The notes under the pieces: generated by a model
Databases searched by the model: none
What the model was told of the DNA's origin: nothing
The model's input: only the letters and a program-made list of their open reading frames with translations
Shown: positions 24,491-37,205 of the stretch, in pieces
Layout: each line of letters starts with the position of its first letter
How positions within the stretch are numbered: position 1 is the stretch's first letter
Assembly (NCBI RefSeq): GCF_030272615.1
Contig: NC_081406.1
Span: 187,410,391 to 187,474,390 of the forward strand
DNA length: 64,000 bases
Reading direction: 5' to 3'
DNA from: Cryptomeria japonica
Lineage: Eukaryota; Streptophyta; Pinopsida; Cupressales; Cupressaceae
Program-made: the position numbers and the translations under genes

Positions 24491-26028
24491 AAATAAATTG
24501 TCCTAACAGTTTATTTTACCAACTAATCAATAATATAAACTAGCATCCTCATTTATTGAAATTCAAAAGAGATGCATAAATTGTTAATGCTTTATCGACA
24601 AAGATTATAAGAATAGAATCTAACTATTTATTGGTAACTTGTAAAAACTAACTAATTGACTAACATCAACTTTGATAGTATCCAAGATTTATACACAAAA
24701 TTTTAAGAGTTGGATTATTTGCACACTCTAAAAAACTTACTAATATCTATGCCAATCCCCCCATGAGAGGAGTAGGGAGAAGACTTATTTTTTCATAAAC
24801 AACAACAAAGACCTAATTAAGTAGAGTTAGGAGTGTCACATTTCTCTTCAAAATCTTGCATCATTAAAGAATAATTAAAGTTGGAAACATGCAAGAATAG
24901 GATAACATAATTTATGAATCGTATTTTGTTCTTCCACAATTTTTTTCCTTATTCCATGATTGCAATTGCTCCTTGTCAATAAAAGGTGGCAAGAATCACT
25001 TTACATTCTTTGATTTCTGCTCCATAATCATTACCTCTATTAGTTGCAGCGAGTGGACATGAATTGACTATGGGTTGACAATCTAGAATTGTTACAAGTT
25101 AGTTCCTTCAAAAGTATCTCATTAACATTAACTGTCATTATTAACATCAAAACCCACAACATTTACAAAATTCACAACATCATATTTGTTTATCAACATG
25201 ATATATATGTGATCCAAGATACTTAAAACAACAAACAAATTTCAAGACATTGTCTTAATAGTATGAGGAATGCCATGGAAAGTATAAACTAAATGAGGAA
25301 ATGTGCATAATTATGGGACTCATCAAGATCCACTCCCACTATGCTGGGAGATAGTCACGCTACCCAAACACACACACAAAATACACATGAGGAAAAAGGC
25401 ATATACTCATCTAAGCATAAAGAGTACATGGCATCCGAGTATGCATCAAGATACAATCGCAATAATAGAAGGGAAAACATATTCTTTAAGGTGCTACTCA
25501 AATTTCTTTAGGACGAGATGTTAGAGAACGAGTTAAGGAGTATCGTCATGTATGCTCGAAGAGATGACATCATGTGGAACCTAGTACTCCTCTCATATAT
25601 ATAGACGAGGATACTTGATCTTACACGTCCAAAATTATATGAGCATACATGTCTTCCACCAATCATCCTTGGTCTTTATGAGCACTAAAGCCTAAAGGTA
25701 AGCATTCCATTATCTTGATTAATTAACTACCTTTGTTTCATTAATTTTCACTTGATTAGAAGACTCCCCACATTATGATAAAGCCTATGAGCCGCTTTGG
25801 GTTGGATATATGTTAAGAGCCACTCTACTAACCCTCTCTAATACCTACATCATACAAACATCACATTCGCCAATGAAGGTGGCACAAAACCCAAGATAAT
25901 TCACAATTCTAAATTCACAACTTCTACAACATGATTTCAATGGATTCCATTTAACAAATCATTAAGTACACCTTTTTTTCACATCTCAATGTTTGGTGTG
26001 GAGCCTTATCTATCTCCAAGTGGAAGAT
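24491..26028. other. Noncoding repeat-like stretch
   Basis: This AT-rich sequence has no convincing gene. A 73-codon frame at 25,303-25,524 has no recognisable features. A TATA-like string occurs near 25,590. The right part probably belongs to the 3' untranslated region of a copia-type element whose LTR follows. Confidence 0.3.
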
Positions 26029-26450
26029 TGTTGGTATGTGGTGACTAATCATGTTTTCATACTTAAGTTTTGGTGAATCTATTAGTCACATTTCCCCCCC
26101 AAATCAATTACAGGGGAGTGCAAGAGGGAAGAGCCCCTCTTGTAGGGCTCGAGGGTGGAGATCATTATAGGGGTCTAGGGGTAGCATCCCCAAAACCCAA
26201 ATTGTCAATTATTTAATAAAGGAGTTGGCTATTATTTTGGTATGTAAACTAACCTTTGTAAACTGCCAAAAAAGGCTTGATAAATAAGTGGTTGTGAAAT
26301 GCTAAAAATCATCATATTGTAATTTTATCTTCACTAGAAAATATGAAGGAAGTGGATATTTATTTATCTATGGATGTAGTTCGCATTAGGTGAACCACGT
26401 TAAATCTTTGTGTTGTAATGAATTGTTATTTTTTCCTCTTTTATTCCACA
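26029..26450 (+). mobile_element. Candidate copia-type 3' LTR
   Basis: After the purine-rich CCAAGTGGAAGAT, TGTTGGTATGTGGTGACTAA begins at 26,029 in the style of a polypurine tract followed by an LTR start. The segment contains GGGAGTGCAAGAGGGAAG and CCCCTCTTGTAGGGCTCGAG, and a CA-ended position occurs at 26,450. No partner LTR or pol was found, so ends and identity are tentative. Confidence 0.35.
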
Positions 26451-27561
26451 CTATATTTAATAATATTTATTGCTCCAATGTGCCTAAACCCCAATTCTTT
26501 AAACATCATAAGTCACTTTCAACTTTCATATTATTCTCTTTTTAAAAAATTCCAAAACCATAAACTTAATGAGAACACCATTAAAATAGCTTGAAATTCA
26601 CCAAAATTTGAAATTGCCAAAATTAAAATTTTAAAAATACCCTTTGGCAGAGAAAATGCCCAACACCAATTTCCAAACATAAAATTCACTTTTTGACCAT
26701 TTATAGAAATTTTGGCATTATAGCCCAATTTTTTGGGAAAATTATCAAAAAAATCTACAAATAAATGTTACTACATCGATTTTGATAAAATGAAAAGCAT
26801 GGAAGAATAGTATTGCTCTTTTAATTCCAATTGGACCTTTCAATGTGAAAACGATTGAGCATATGAAAAGAATTAATTTGAAAACCTCAATTTTAGTTAA
26901 GAAACAAAATGAGAAGTTCTCCACCTAGGATCCACGTATGCTCAAATGCACACACACAAGTTCCCCTTCCAATTCCTAATCTAATGCAAAATATGTCATC
27001 CAATTTGGTTTCCAAATGAAATCCTAATCATGAAAACAGGATTTCAAGTGAAGAGGTTTTTCCAATCTCCATTCTTCTCCAAAAAATGGTAAGCATGAAA
27101 TGAATAACCCTTTTCCCCTAATTTCACCCAAAACACAAAATTAACATTCACTTTTATCCATATTTAAAATTCAACACTAAATTATTTCTAAATTTCAAAT
27201 TAGCGTATTTAAATTTAAATTTACAAAATATGAGAATTCAAACTAGATATCGAAACATACATTCACTAGGCATTCACATAGGGTACAATTTTTTAATTTG
27301 CACCAGACACAATATCTGGGTCTAGATAAAATAATATGGTATTATACTTGAATTGAGTACAAAAAATTAGTTATGGACAATGTAACATCTCCATATAACC
27401 ATTATTGGGGTATAACTTAGACTTGTGGAGCCACGTGGAAAATAACATGCACTTGTAGTCATTCCACAAATGTCAAGGGTACCTACTCACTATATAAATA
27501 ACTAAAGCATAGAAAAACCACCCAATGGGGTTCACATCATATTCATAAATTTATTGCATTT
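26451..27561. other. AT-rich intergenic stretch without a gene
   Basis: It consists of long A/T tracts with no reading frame of interest and no repeat that I could match elsewhere in the window. Confidence 0.4.
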
Positions 27562-30500
27562 AAATGATATATAAATATGCAAACAGAGATCATTTCTCCT
27601 TTACATCGGATGTTCAAGGCAATGCAGTAACAGTTTGGTCGGTTTCCCTCTCTGATCATCACCCTGTTGTTTCTCTAATTAAGCTTGGAGACACACCGAC
27701 CAAGAAGGGGAAAGGTGGAGACAAATTCATCCTCAACACCCATCTCCTTAAGGATCATGATGTGTTGGTTGCCATTAACATTATTAGGTTGCTCAATAAA
27801 AAAAATAAGAATGTGCAATCTCATATCAACATATGGAATCAAAATGTTAAGAGTTGGCAAAACTTGCTTCAGACTACTGGGCAGAAACGAGATTAAGGAT
27901 AGTATATTTCAAGAAAGAGCACTTGCTGATGAGTTGCACTGGATTGAAGAGGATATTCAAAGTAACCCTAGTAGTCTTGAGTTATCCAACAGAGTTGCAC
28001 ATGCTAGGGATGCTTTAAGGAGGAACCAATAGGTTAAGATTAGAGGTGCAATGATTAGGGCTCGAAGTTAGTGGATGCAATTTGGTGACAAAGGGTCTAA
28101 GTTCTTTTTCAATTTGCTTAGATAGAAGCAGAACAAAGAAAATATTTATAGACTATGGGTTGATAACAAGGAGGTAGTGGAGGTAGAAGATATTAAAGAG
28201 GCCTTTGCCCTATTCTACAAGGAGCTCTTCTCCTCTGAAGATTCTCCCAATTCACAAAGAGCTAGAGAAAGATGCATAGCACTTATTCCTAACAGAATAA
28301 TCGATGAATAATCCCATTCCTTGAAACAATCTATACCTATGGAGGAAGTGAAAAATGCCATTAGAGCCCTTAATAATGACAAAGCAACGGGCCCAAATGG
28401 ATTGCTTGTTGAGTTTTATAAAGCTAGTGAGGAATGGATTAGCCAAGATCTCCATGAGTTGTATGTTGAGGCTATTGAGAAAGGATCCCTAGGAGACATC
28501 ATCAATAAAGGGATTATCAAGTTGTTACCCAAAGAGGGGGATAAGACACTTATAGAAAACTAGAGACCTATTACGCTTCTCAATGTGTCATATAAGATCT
28601 TGGCTAAAGTTCTTTATCTCAGACTAGAAAAAGTGTTGCCCAAGTTTATATGTCCTACTCAAACAGGTTTCATCAAGGGAAGATTCATTCTGGAAAACCT
28701 AATAACTAGTTGGGAAGCGATGGACTGGGCTAATGCTTTCAGGCAAAATGTTTTCATGTTCCTCTTAGATTTCGAGAAAGATTATTAAAGGGTTGAATGG
28801 GATTTTATATTGATGATTTTAGAATCCTTTGGATTCCCTACACAATTCTGTCAATTTGTGAAGGTTCTTCTCAAAGATGCTTCCGCACAGGTTGAGGTTA
28901 ATGACTCACTCACTCAAGTCATTAAACTTGGAAGGTCCATCAGGCAGGGATGCCCCTTTGCCCTGACCCTATTTGTCATTGCTTCTGATGCATTGTAATA
29001 CATATTGAGAGACTGCACCATTTCCTCTAAAATCAGAGGTGTTGTGCTTCTTGATGGGTCAAATTTGGGTAATATTCAGTTTGCACATGATACTACATTA
29101 TTTGTAGAACTCACCAAGCAGAACATGGAAGCCCTTGAAAGCAAAATCAATTTCTTCGGTGAGATCTCAGGGGCCAAAATCTCTCAAACTAAATCCACCT
29201 TGCTTGGGTGGAGAGAGGACCCTCCAGATTGGTTACAACAATTGGGGTTCCAGTGGGGGGGTCCTAATAAGATTGTTAGATACCTGGGGATACCCTTCTC
29301 TATCTCCCCTTCTCTAAAGGAAATGTGGATATGTGTTAGAGGAAAAATAGAAAAGAAATTAAATAAGTAGAACAATAGATATCTGTCGCTTGCTGGCAGA
29401 GTGCAGGTTTGTCAAAAGATTTTATCTTCATACATCATTTATTATTCATTTGTCTAGATGTTTTGTAACTATCAGATCCTTGAAATACAGAAAGTTATAA
29501 GGAAGTTCTTATGGTCTGATGGGAAAGGAAACAATAAGATACATTCAGTTAAATGGGGTTGGTGTCATATTGAGAAGAGATTGGGATGACTCAGACTAAA
29601 GGATCTGAGACTCCAAGGGATTGTACTTGCTGCAAAGTGGATCTTTTAGGCGTTTGAAGGTAGTGAACCATGGAAAGTCTTGGTCAGAAGCAACATTATG
29701 AGGGTTGTACCTAAGGGGGCTAAATCTTGGAAGTCTTTACCCTTTCGTGACCTGGTGACTGGAGGTTTCCCAGTCTCATTACAGGGTTCGTGTGTCTTTA
29801 AATCTATTTGGAGGGCCTGAGAAAGAGTTAGACCATTCATCACCGATAATAGGGCCAACATCAATGATCACATTCATGGAGAGAGATCTATCTAGTGGAA
29901 CCTTTTCCACTCCTCCAAACCTCTTGTGCTTACACAAGGTTGTTTATGCCAGAACATGGGCTAACAAAGATATTTGTTCCTTTAAACACATTATTGATAG
30001 TGATATGCTTATGAGTTAGGAAGAACTTAGTGCTGAGTATGATCTTCCGACTTCCCAAAAAAGAACTTACAATATGGTTAAAAATGCTTGTGTTGGTCTT
30101 CAGTTGCCTAAAAATTGTAATGTGGATAATAACAAATTTACTGCTTATAAATGAAATAATGATATCCTTATTTCTAATGTTAAGGCTATAATTATTTATA
30201 ATACTCTCTTATGATGAGTCTATTATCAATCATGCAAATACTTTGTGGTATGCAAATTTATCTTTAAAGCAATGGCAGATTGTATTCACGGGATTATGGA
30301 ACAGTCCTATTGTTCTTAAGAAAAAATGTTTTAAATGGTTGATGTTAATTAACAGGCTTCCTTTCAGGAAAGATCAATTCAATATTGATACGTGCAATAT
30401 ATGTAGAGTGCTTGAATCTTTTAGGCACATCTTCTTTGAGTGCATTATTGCTAAAGAAATCTAGTTGATGTTTGGTATTTCTATTCCTAACCAGGTTAAT

Positions 30501-31233
30501 ATTATGGAAGTTCTTGCTGGGTGCATCCATGGTTTGAAAAAAGATACTAATCTATTTTGGCATATTCTTTCTATTGATATCTTATGGTACATTTGGAAAA
30601 TTAGAAATGAAGATAAATTCCAAGGTAAAATTAGGGCCCTTACTGAGTCATTTTGTGGACTCACTCTTCATTACATTATTTTGTAGGTCTTTGTAACTAT
30701 GAGGATAGAAAAGAACATTTTTTTGCGGTTCTTCAAAGATGGTTATGCTACTATGTTCATATATGAGATGGAGAATGGACTTGAATGGAAGCGGGTTGTA
30801 GTAGACCATGCCTCTTTTGCCACTGCAATGGAGAATATTGATGTTGAAATTCAAAATGCCAGAAACCCAACAATGGAACAGATCCAAATGTTGACTCAGC
30901 CGCATGAGGGAAGGAAGATAGTCTGGATGGAAGGCCCTTTGGGGTGGACAACTTGGATGGAGCCCTGTCAGGATCATCTTCATGAGTGTTGAGATGTTGT
31001 TTGGTTCTTTTTGTTCGAACATGAACATTATCTATGTATACTCCTTTTGCTTGGACACATAATAGAATAGGCTATGCGTAGGATTATGGTGTTTATAATG
31101 TACATGTAGAATTGTTAGTAGTCATTGATCGGATCTATGTAAGTCAATATTGTTGGTTTTGAGGCATGACCTCACGTTACTGATGAAGCTATACTTTTTG
31201 TAAGTTTACTCTCTATATTTAATATAACAAATA
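27562..31233 (+). pseudogene. 5'-truncated LINE (L1-type), ORF2 from endonuclease end to 3' UTR
   Basis: The copy starts within the endonuclease (YANRDHFSFTSDVQGNAV, then the SDHHPV catalytic motif near 27,650). It continues through the RT: TGPNGLLVEFYK at 28,389, NKGIIKLLPKEGDK at 28,505, TQTGFIKGRFILENL at 28,659, FLLDFEKDY at 28,761 and RQGCPFALTLFVI at 28,943. The active-site block reads FAHDTTLF at about 29,082, so one catalytic Asp is His. GPNKIVRYLGIPFSISPS and a Cys/His-type C-terminal region (CNICRVLESFRHIFFEC at 30,394) follow, then the tail frame to 30,992. Stops at 28,561, 28,786 and 28,996, among others, show it is dead. AAATGATATA with flanking T/A occurs at 27,562 and 31,234 and may be the TSD. 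Confidence 0.8.
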
Positions 31234-31734
31234 AAATGATATAAATCTCGATAAGATTTAATTTCAACAAAAACATTATTACACATGTCCATTAATTAAA
31301 TAATAATAATAAATTAAGTATGTCAACGTCTAACATGCATATCAAGGAATGCCACCATAATGATATACATCAATCCCTCACAATAAACTTGTCAAAATGA
31401 CATACATGCATGTCAAAGCATATAATACTAACAACTAACATATTGAGGAATCCTCATCTTGAACATGTGGGTGGTCCATTAAACCAAACAAGGCAAGAAC
31501 ACTGATCTCAAAAGAAACAACGAAGCAAAAACATTGAGCACATTTACCCCCAAAAACAAAAGCACAATCACCACTTACGCATCTCTATCTACATAGTCAA
31601 AACAATGTTGAGGTATATAAATCTCTAGGCTACATACAAAAATGAATTATAGTAGAATCTTGATAGGTTCCACAAAATATTCTTTTAAATAACTAGCAGA
31701 TGGGAATCTTTAAAAAATTCCTATAATATGCCAT

Positions 31735-32008
31735 CTTTTTGGTCACCTATTTGTGGTAAGTGAAGGTTGTACCTGTCTTATGAACACTCAACATGTGGCG
31801 TGTGTTGGGCACCTTTTACTTTACACTTGTGTAGAGGTCTACAGTACCCTGTATATATATATATATATATATATTTCTATGTACCATGCTGATACAAGGT
31901 ACTATAGACCTCTGCACAAGTGTAAAGTACAAGGTGCCAAAACGCCACATGTTGAGCGTTCATAAGACAGGTGCAACCTTCACTTACCACTAATAGGTGA
32001 CCAAAAAG
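31735..32008. mobile_element. Foldback MITE-like element
   Basis: The 274 bases form an almost complete inverted repeat. The left arm starts CTTTTTGGTCACCTATTTG and the right arm ends in its near-perfect complement, and pairing continues through AAGACAGGTGCAACC, CGCCACATGTTGAG and CACAAGTGTAAAG to the centre. The loop is a (TA)n microsatellite around 31,852-31,873. There is no coding capacity. No clear TSD is visible, so the superfamily stays open. Confidence 0.75.
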
Positions 32009-32983
32009 AGTACCTACCGAAGTCAAATCCAACTTGAGGTAAAGTGCCACTTTGTAGATCACTTAGTATTTCTGTAATTTAGTTTGATAGTTAGTTTAGT
32101 TGGTGTTCTTTATGATTTAGTTTAATAAACTTATTTCATAGTTTCATACTTCTTAAAACTTGCAATAATTAGTCAAGTTGTCTCGTGACAATAAGTTTAG
32201 TAGTGAGTTATCAATTACCTTTTATTATGATTAATAGTTGTTCTGACTATAATTAGTCTTTTATCTATGAATGAAAATTCATAATTCAATTACCGTATTT
32301 TCCTTGAAGTAGAAGTTGCAAGTTAATTGGTTTTTAGACTCCAATACAACTTAGGCACCTCGAAAAGTACACATGGTACTGGCCCATATCAAGATTATAA
32401 ACATTGACAATTTAATGTAATTTATACATATTTAATGGTTTCTTAGTATACGATGATCTCATCTCTTAGTTGTAGAGCAAATATATTTGGCCTAAATTAT
32501 TAGTGGATATAGGGAACCATATGGTATTAGAGAAATTTGGGTACCTTTGGTTACTGTTTTTGAGAGATCTTGACTACAAATATTGGTAGATCTTGAAAGG
32601 TTGAGTATGCTCTTCTTTTACATCAAATGATGATCTGAAGAATTAGAAATAACTTGATAGAAATACTAGATTCTAAAGGATCATCTTTGTGGCTTTGTAT
32701 TACAGATCAAAATTAAATCTTGCTGGTGTAAATCTAAGTTTAGCATTTCACTCAAAGGGTTTGGTAAAGTTATTTTTTTCTTTTTTCTTCATCCAAATTG
32801 AACATAAGAGGCCAGATCAACAAGGGTTTGAAGTTGGGAGGTGGTTATAAGATCTAGAAGGTAGCTACAATTTTGGAGGATTTTGGGTCAAATACAACCC
32901 TTCCATCACATCTAAAACCCCAAGATCAATTGTCAAATTGTTAAAATATAAGAACTTCACTTGGAGCCTTTGAATTTTTTTTC
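32009..32983. other. AT-rich stretch without a gene
   Basis: No reading frame or matched repeat was recognised between the foldback element and the hairpin. Confidence 0.35.
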
Positions 32984-33113
32984 CCTCCTTGGTCGTATGG
33001 ACACTATAAATGCATACATCATCATAAATATGCTAATACGATCAAAAAATGAGAGCATATTTAGCATATTTATGATGATATATGCATTTATAGTGTCCAT
33101 ATGACCAAGGAGG
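32984..33113. repeat. Long near-perfect hairpin (53-bp arms)
   Basis: Left arm 32,984-33,036 (CCTCCTTGGTCGTATGG... to AATATGCTAA) and right arm 33,061-33,113 are complementary at 51 of 53 positions, with a 24-base loop. On the plus strand the two exceptions are one G.U wobble and one C/A mismatch. The size resembles a microRNA precursor or a very short MITE. I know no plant microRNA with this sequence. Confidence 0.75.
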
Positions 33114-33119
33114 AGAAAT

Positions 33120-34900
33120 TTTCTTGTTCTCCTTCATGTTGTCCTTCTAGATGCATGGTTTCTCATGACTCTTCCCCCTCAGACCAATCAGGAATGAGTT
33201 TGACAAATGAATGCTTGTCCATTTTAGATTGGGTTGTGTCTTCAATTTGAGGTGGAATTTTCATAAACATGTCTTCCCTTCCAGAGTTGGTCTTTGAATT
33301 TATAATAAGTACATTTTCGCTAGGGGATGTAATCTTCTCGGCTCCTCCTTTTGTTTTCAGAGGATGAGATTTTCTAGAGGTCTTAGCAGGAGTCTTCTTT
33401 TGTTTAATTTTATCTTCACCTCCTGTTGCAGTAGGAGCATGCTTTTGCTTCTTTTATTTTGTAGAAAAAGAAATAGGGGTACTAGGATTCTATCTTTTTC
33501 CAATACAAGAGAGGAGATTGACACTTTTTCTTTTTCCAATGCATGGAGATATTATTTTTTCTTTTCTATGGCAAGGGAAGAAACTAGTTTATTTTTCTCT
33601 TTAGAAACAAGAGGAGAGTTTAGTTTTTTTTTTCCCCGCAGTAAGAGGGAGATCTAATATTCTCTCTTGTGTCACAGAGGTAGACTTTTCCTTTGGCCGC
33701 TTCTTTGAAATGAGAGAAGGCTTCTCCTTTTTCTTATTCTTTGGGATATGAGAAGATTTTTCTATGCCTTTCTTCTTTGTAACAAGATAAGATTTATCTT
33801 TCTTATTCTTTGAAATGTCATAAGACTATGCCAATTTCTAGCATCTTGTCTTGGTTGTAGGATTAAGTTTTTCGATTAACTTATCCTCACTTGAAGAAGA
33901 CGTACGCTCCAAAGAATCTAACTGTTTAGATGTTATTTCTTGTGAGGAACACAATGATTGAGACACAGAGGCCTTTGGTTGGTTACTAGTTTGGCCTACT
34001 CTCTATTCTCTTCTTTAGTATGCTTGGGTGCATTGGAATGCTTGATCTTTCTAATTGTCAAAAAATTCTTCCTAACATATATTTGGTTATTATATACTCA
34101 AACTTCTTTTCATCAGTAATCGAATTAAAAAATGGTGCATGAGAGAGTAGTGTCCTTATCTTTTTGAAATTCAGTAGTCATTTGAGAGAGAAGATGGGAA
34201 AGATAATCTAGCACATTCACATATCGATGATGTTATAGGTGAATCAATTCTTTGAAAGGGGTAGAGTAAAGCAACAACTTATTTCCCTCACAGATGAGAT
34301 ATTTGATGATATGAATTATAGCACAAGCCCATTTTCATGGGATATATATATGCTTAGTAACTTGGGAGGAGGACTCTAGAGGTGGGTCTCCATGGACTTG
34401 ATAAATTTTGCTTGAGTGGGTACAACATCATGGTGCTCTAGAAAATCTTCTCCTTCCACTGGGAGTCATGTAACATCATATATGATAGTCATTGTAGCAT
34501 CAATCCTCATCCCTTTTAACTATGGCCACATTATCTTCCAATGTATATGCAAATTGTCTAGCCACCTCTTCATCATATCTCATTAGTTTATGAAAAATAT
34601 TTTTTCCAACCCACCTCTTCAAAGTCTATCACACATTCTACATCACTAAGGATAAGCAAATGTTTTGTTGGCTCAATGATTATAGGGTCATTGCCCATTT
34701 ATGCAAATCCTATGCTCCTTCTCACTATGTGTTGTACTCTTTATTTTCATTCTCAAATTCCCTACATTCCAAAGTTCTTTGCTATGTTTAATACTTCTTA
34801 TGAAATCTTATAGTTACAAGATCCCCTCATTATGAATTGTGCATGTATGCAAATTTCTTTAGGGTTTGTATGCTATAGGTTCAATTACTAGTTAGAGGAG
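33120..34900 (-). pseudogene. Decayed retroelement-type ORF of unknown function
   Basis: The minus strand shows faded coding sequence: from about 34,330 a frame reads WACAIIHIIKYLICEGNK and then LSHLLSQMTTEFQKDKDT. Towards 33,360 it turns into a Lys/Ser-rich low-complexity tail built from repeats of a 40-70 base unit, also visible on the plus strand as recurring TTTTCTTTTTC blocks. The pattern of a globular N-terminal part and a Lys-rich tail resembles the ORF at 7.9 kb. I cannot name a family. Confidence 0.35.
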
Positions 34901-35930
34901 AAATGACTTGTCATTATGAAAGTGTCATAAGGATGTACTTAAGGTAGTACCAATGTAACATAAAAGATAGTGACACAATTTAAAATGGTAGACAAATTTC
35001 ATAAACTCTTGGCTAGAAATCCATTTTTTTAAGCTAAAATTATCGCTCCCCTAGCTTAAAATGGGACATGTGTGTGCACATGTGTATTGGATATGCGAGG
35101 ACATGGAATATTGATATTTAAATAAGTACTTAAGAGCACGATTACATATATGAAAGAAACAAAACAATGCCATTCCTCACAAAAGTGTGAGGAAATAAAT
35201 GTAAAAATCGTGCGAGAGTATTTCATAAGTTTGCTGTAATGATGATGACAAAACTTTGCGATATGAAGATATGACATCAGATTGTGAAAAAATAAGATTG
35301 CATGGAACAATACATTGTCTGTTTGAAGGTCGTAGATTTTCTTATTACTTTAAAATTTATTATTAGAACCTTTTATTTTGATTAACGAGAAAACATAGAT
35401 AATAGGGAAAACTCCCCCAACCAATCATATTGCCAATAAATGATTTTTTAAATCCTTTTTATTAAGAATTTCATATCTTAACTTTTGAAAAGATAAACAT
35501 TTGTTTAATATTTGTTTAAGTTTGAAATCTTTTCATAAATAATTGATTAAAAATAATAAATATTAATAGTCCAATTAAACAACTTCAAATGAAATAGTAT
35601 TACAAAAAATAAATACTAAAAATACTAAAAAGAAGGTTCAACATACAAGTTTTGAATATGTACTATCTCCATTAGGCACAAATAAAGTACTATCTTAAGG
35701 GAGATTCACTGCTCTCCAATGCCTTAGAAAATGACATGAACTTCAACATCACAATTCAATTTATCAAAAAGAATCTTTAATTTTTTTAATTAAATTTTAT
35801 AAATAAAGAGGTTTTGGAAAGTACTAAAGCCCCAAAAATGTCTTTCCAAATTTTTAATCGATGTGGTATAGTTGGCAACCGACTGGTGGAATTTAAATTT
35901 TTATTATTTTTAATTAATATTTTAGGGGAA
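34901..35930. other. Upstream intergenic region of the helicase gene
   Basis: AT-rich with no credible gene. The last 300 bases before the TATA box presumably hold the promoter elements of the helicase gene, but I can name none with confidence. Confidence 0.35.
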
Positions 35931-35937
35931 AAATACA

Positions 35938-35948
35938 TATATAAATAG
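35938..35948 (+). promoter_or_regulatory. Putative TATA box of the helicase gene
   Basis: TATATAAATAG lies in an AT-rich stretch and is followed at once by a more GC-balanced leader (CAAGCCACCCGTACG...), the usual change at a plant transcription start. Transcription would begin at about 35,970, 1.2 kb before the ATG. Confidence 0.55.
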
Positions 35949-35969
35949 CAAGCCACCCGTACGTTTTAC

Positions 35970-37205
35970 GCCTGGAAGCCAAGCATCGAACATATCCACT
36001 AGCTCGAGTCATTGATATTCGCTCACGGTTTAAAGTTAACCCAAGCTAGATAAAACATTACTGTTGAACTTAACTCTGGTTAGGGTTCGAACAAACCAGA
36101 GATCAAAGTGTTGATTCGTAGTCATTCGGAACGGAAAAATTGAATGAAATTCTTGCAGATCCGGCCTCAACAATGAATTGAAATCTTTCTTGAGCGGGAA
36201 ATTCGAGCACCCATTATAAGGTAGGCCTACGAATTGTTTTCCAAACGAAAAAAATCTGCAGTATTTTGAAACATAAGTGTTGTGACATCAGGCGTAGTTA
36301 AATCTTTTGCAAGTGTTGACAAGACCCGGGATTTGAAAGTTCCAAATGCGTTCACTGAGGATAGATCCATTCATCAATATATTTGGTATTTTGCTCTGGA
36401 GATCAGCTATAATTTGAAAATTTCTGTAGATCTCGAAACTTTTTATGGTTCTTGAAACTTACAAGCGGTTTTGAAAATTTTGTTCGGTGAGAGGAGGTTT
36501 CGAACGAATCTTCTGTTTTTTCTCCGAGAACAGTAGAGTTTTCAGTTTTATGGCTTTTTTAAGGTTGGAATGGTGTGATTAGGGATGTTTGATATCATCC
36601 GGTAAATCTTGAAGAATTAGGTTGAAGCAGCAAGATTTGAAAAAAATACCAGGAAACATTCGTTCGTGCTTTTCAAAACATTTTGAGTGGTAAATCTTTG
36701 AAGCGGTTGATGTTGAACTGAGAAACTAGTGATTTCATATTGGCGGAGTTTTGAGCTGATTAGGTTGATAATGTTCCGTTTTTCGGAAAGCCTTTCGGCT
36801 TCCTTCTCTTGTGGTTCTGTCAAACACTCGCACGCTGTTCTAGATTCTTGTTTGTCTTGGGTCTCTTTGATAGAAGTTGCCAAATTCTGTGTTAAATACC
36901 TGTGAAGAAAAATAATATTGTTGGTTACTGCACAAGTTAGGGTTTTTTTTCTGTGTTCAAACTTTGTTTGATGAGACACAGAAGTTTCATGTATAAATTC
37001 AACGGCAATAAGGTCGTGGATTATTGAGGATAAAGAAAAGTTTTTTTATTAGAGTAGTCCAAGATTTCAAGGCAAAATACTTGTAGGGAAGCTTTCAATT
37101 TTTGGGCTTCGTTAGGACTTGAAGATCCTTTGCTGTATAGAATTTTAAATTCTAGGTCATTGTTAATTTCTACAATATCAATACCCGTTCATTTATCCAA
37201 CTAAA
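35970..37205 (+). other. 5' UTR of the helicase gene with a probable leader intron
   Basis: No coding signal is seen. A good donor (ATAAG/GTAGGC at 36,220/36,221) and an acceptor shortly before the ATG (AATTCTAG at 37,155) suggest a leader intron of about 0.93 kb. It would leave roughly 250 + 50 bases of 5' UTR. Leader introns are common in plant housekeeping genes. The exact junctions are predictions. Confidence 0.5.

Noticed and set aside
31852-31873. TA-rich run as a core promoter
   Set aside because: It is a microsatellite in the loop of the foldback element.
36617-36979. 120-codon minus-strand frame upstream of the helicase
   Set aside because: It lies antisense in the probable leader intron, has no domain, and composition is as expected by chance.
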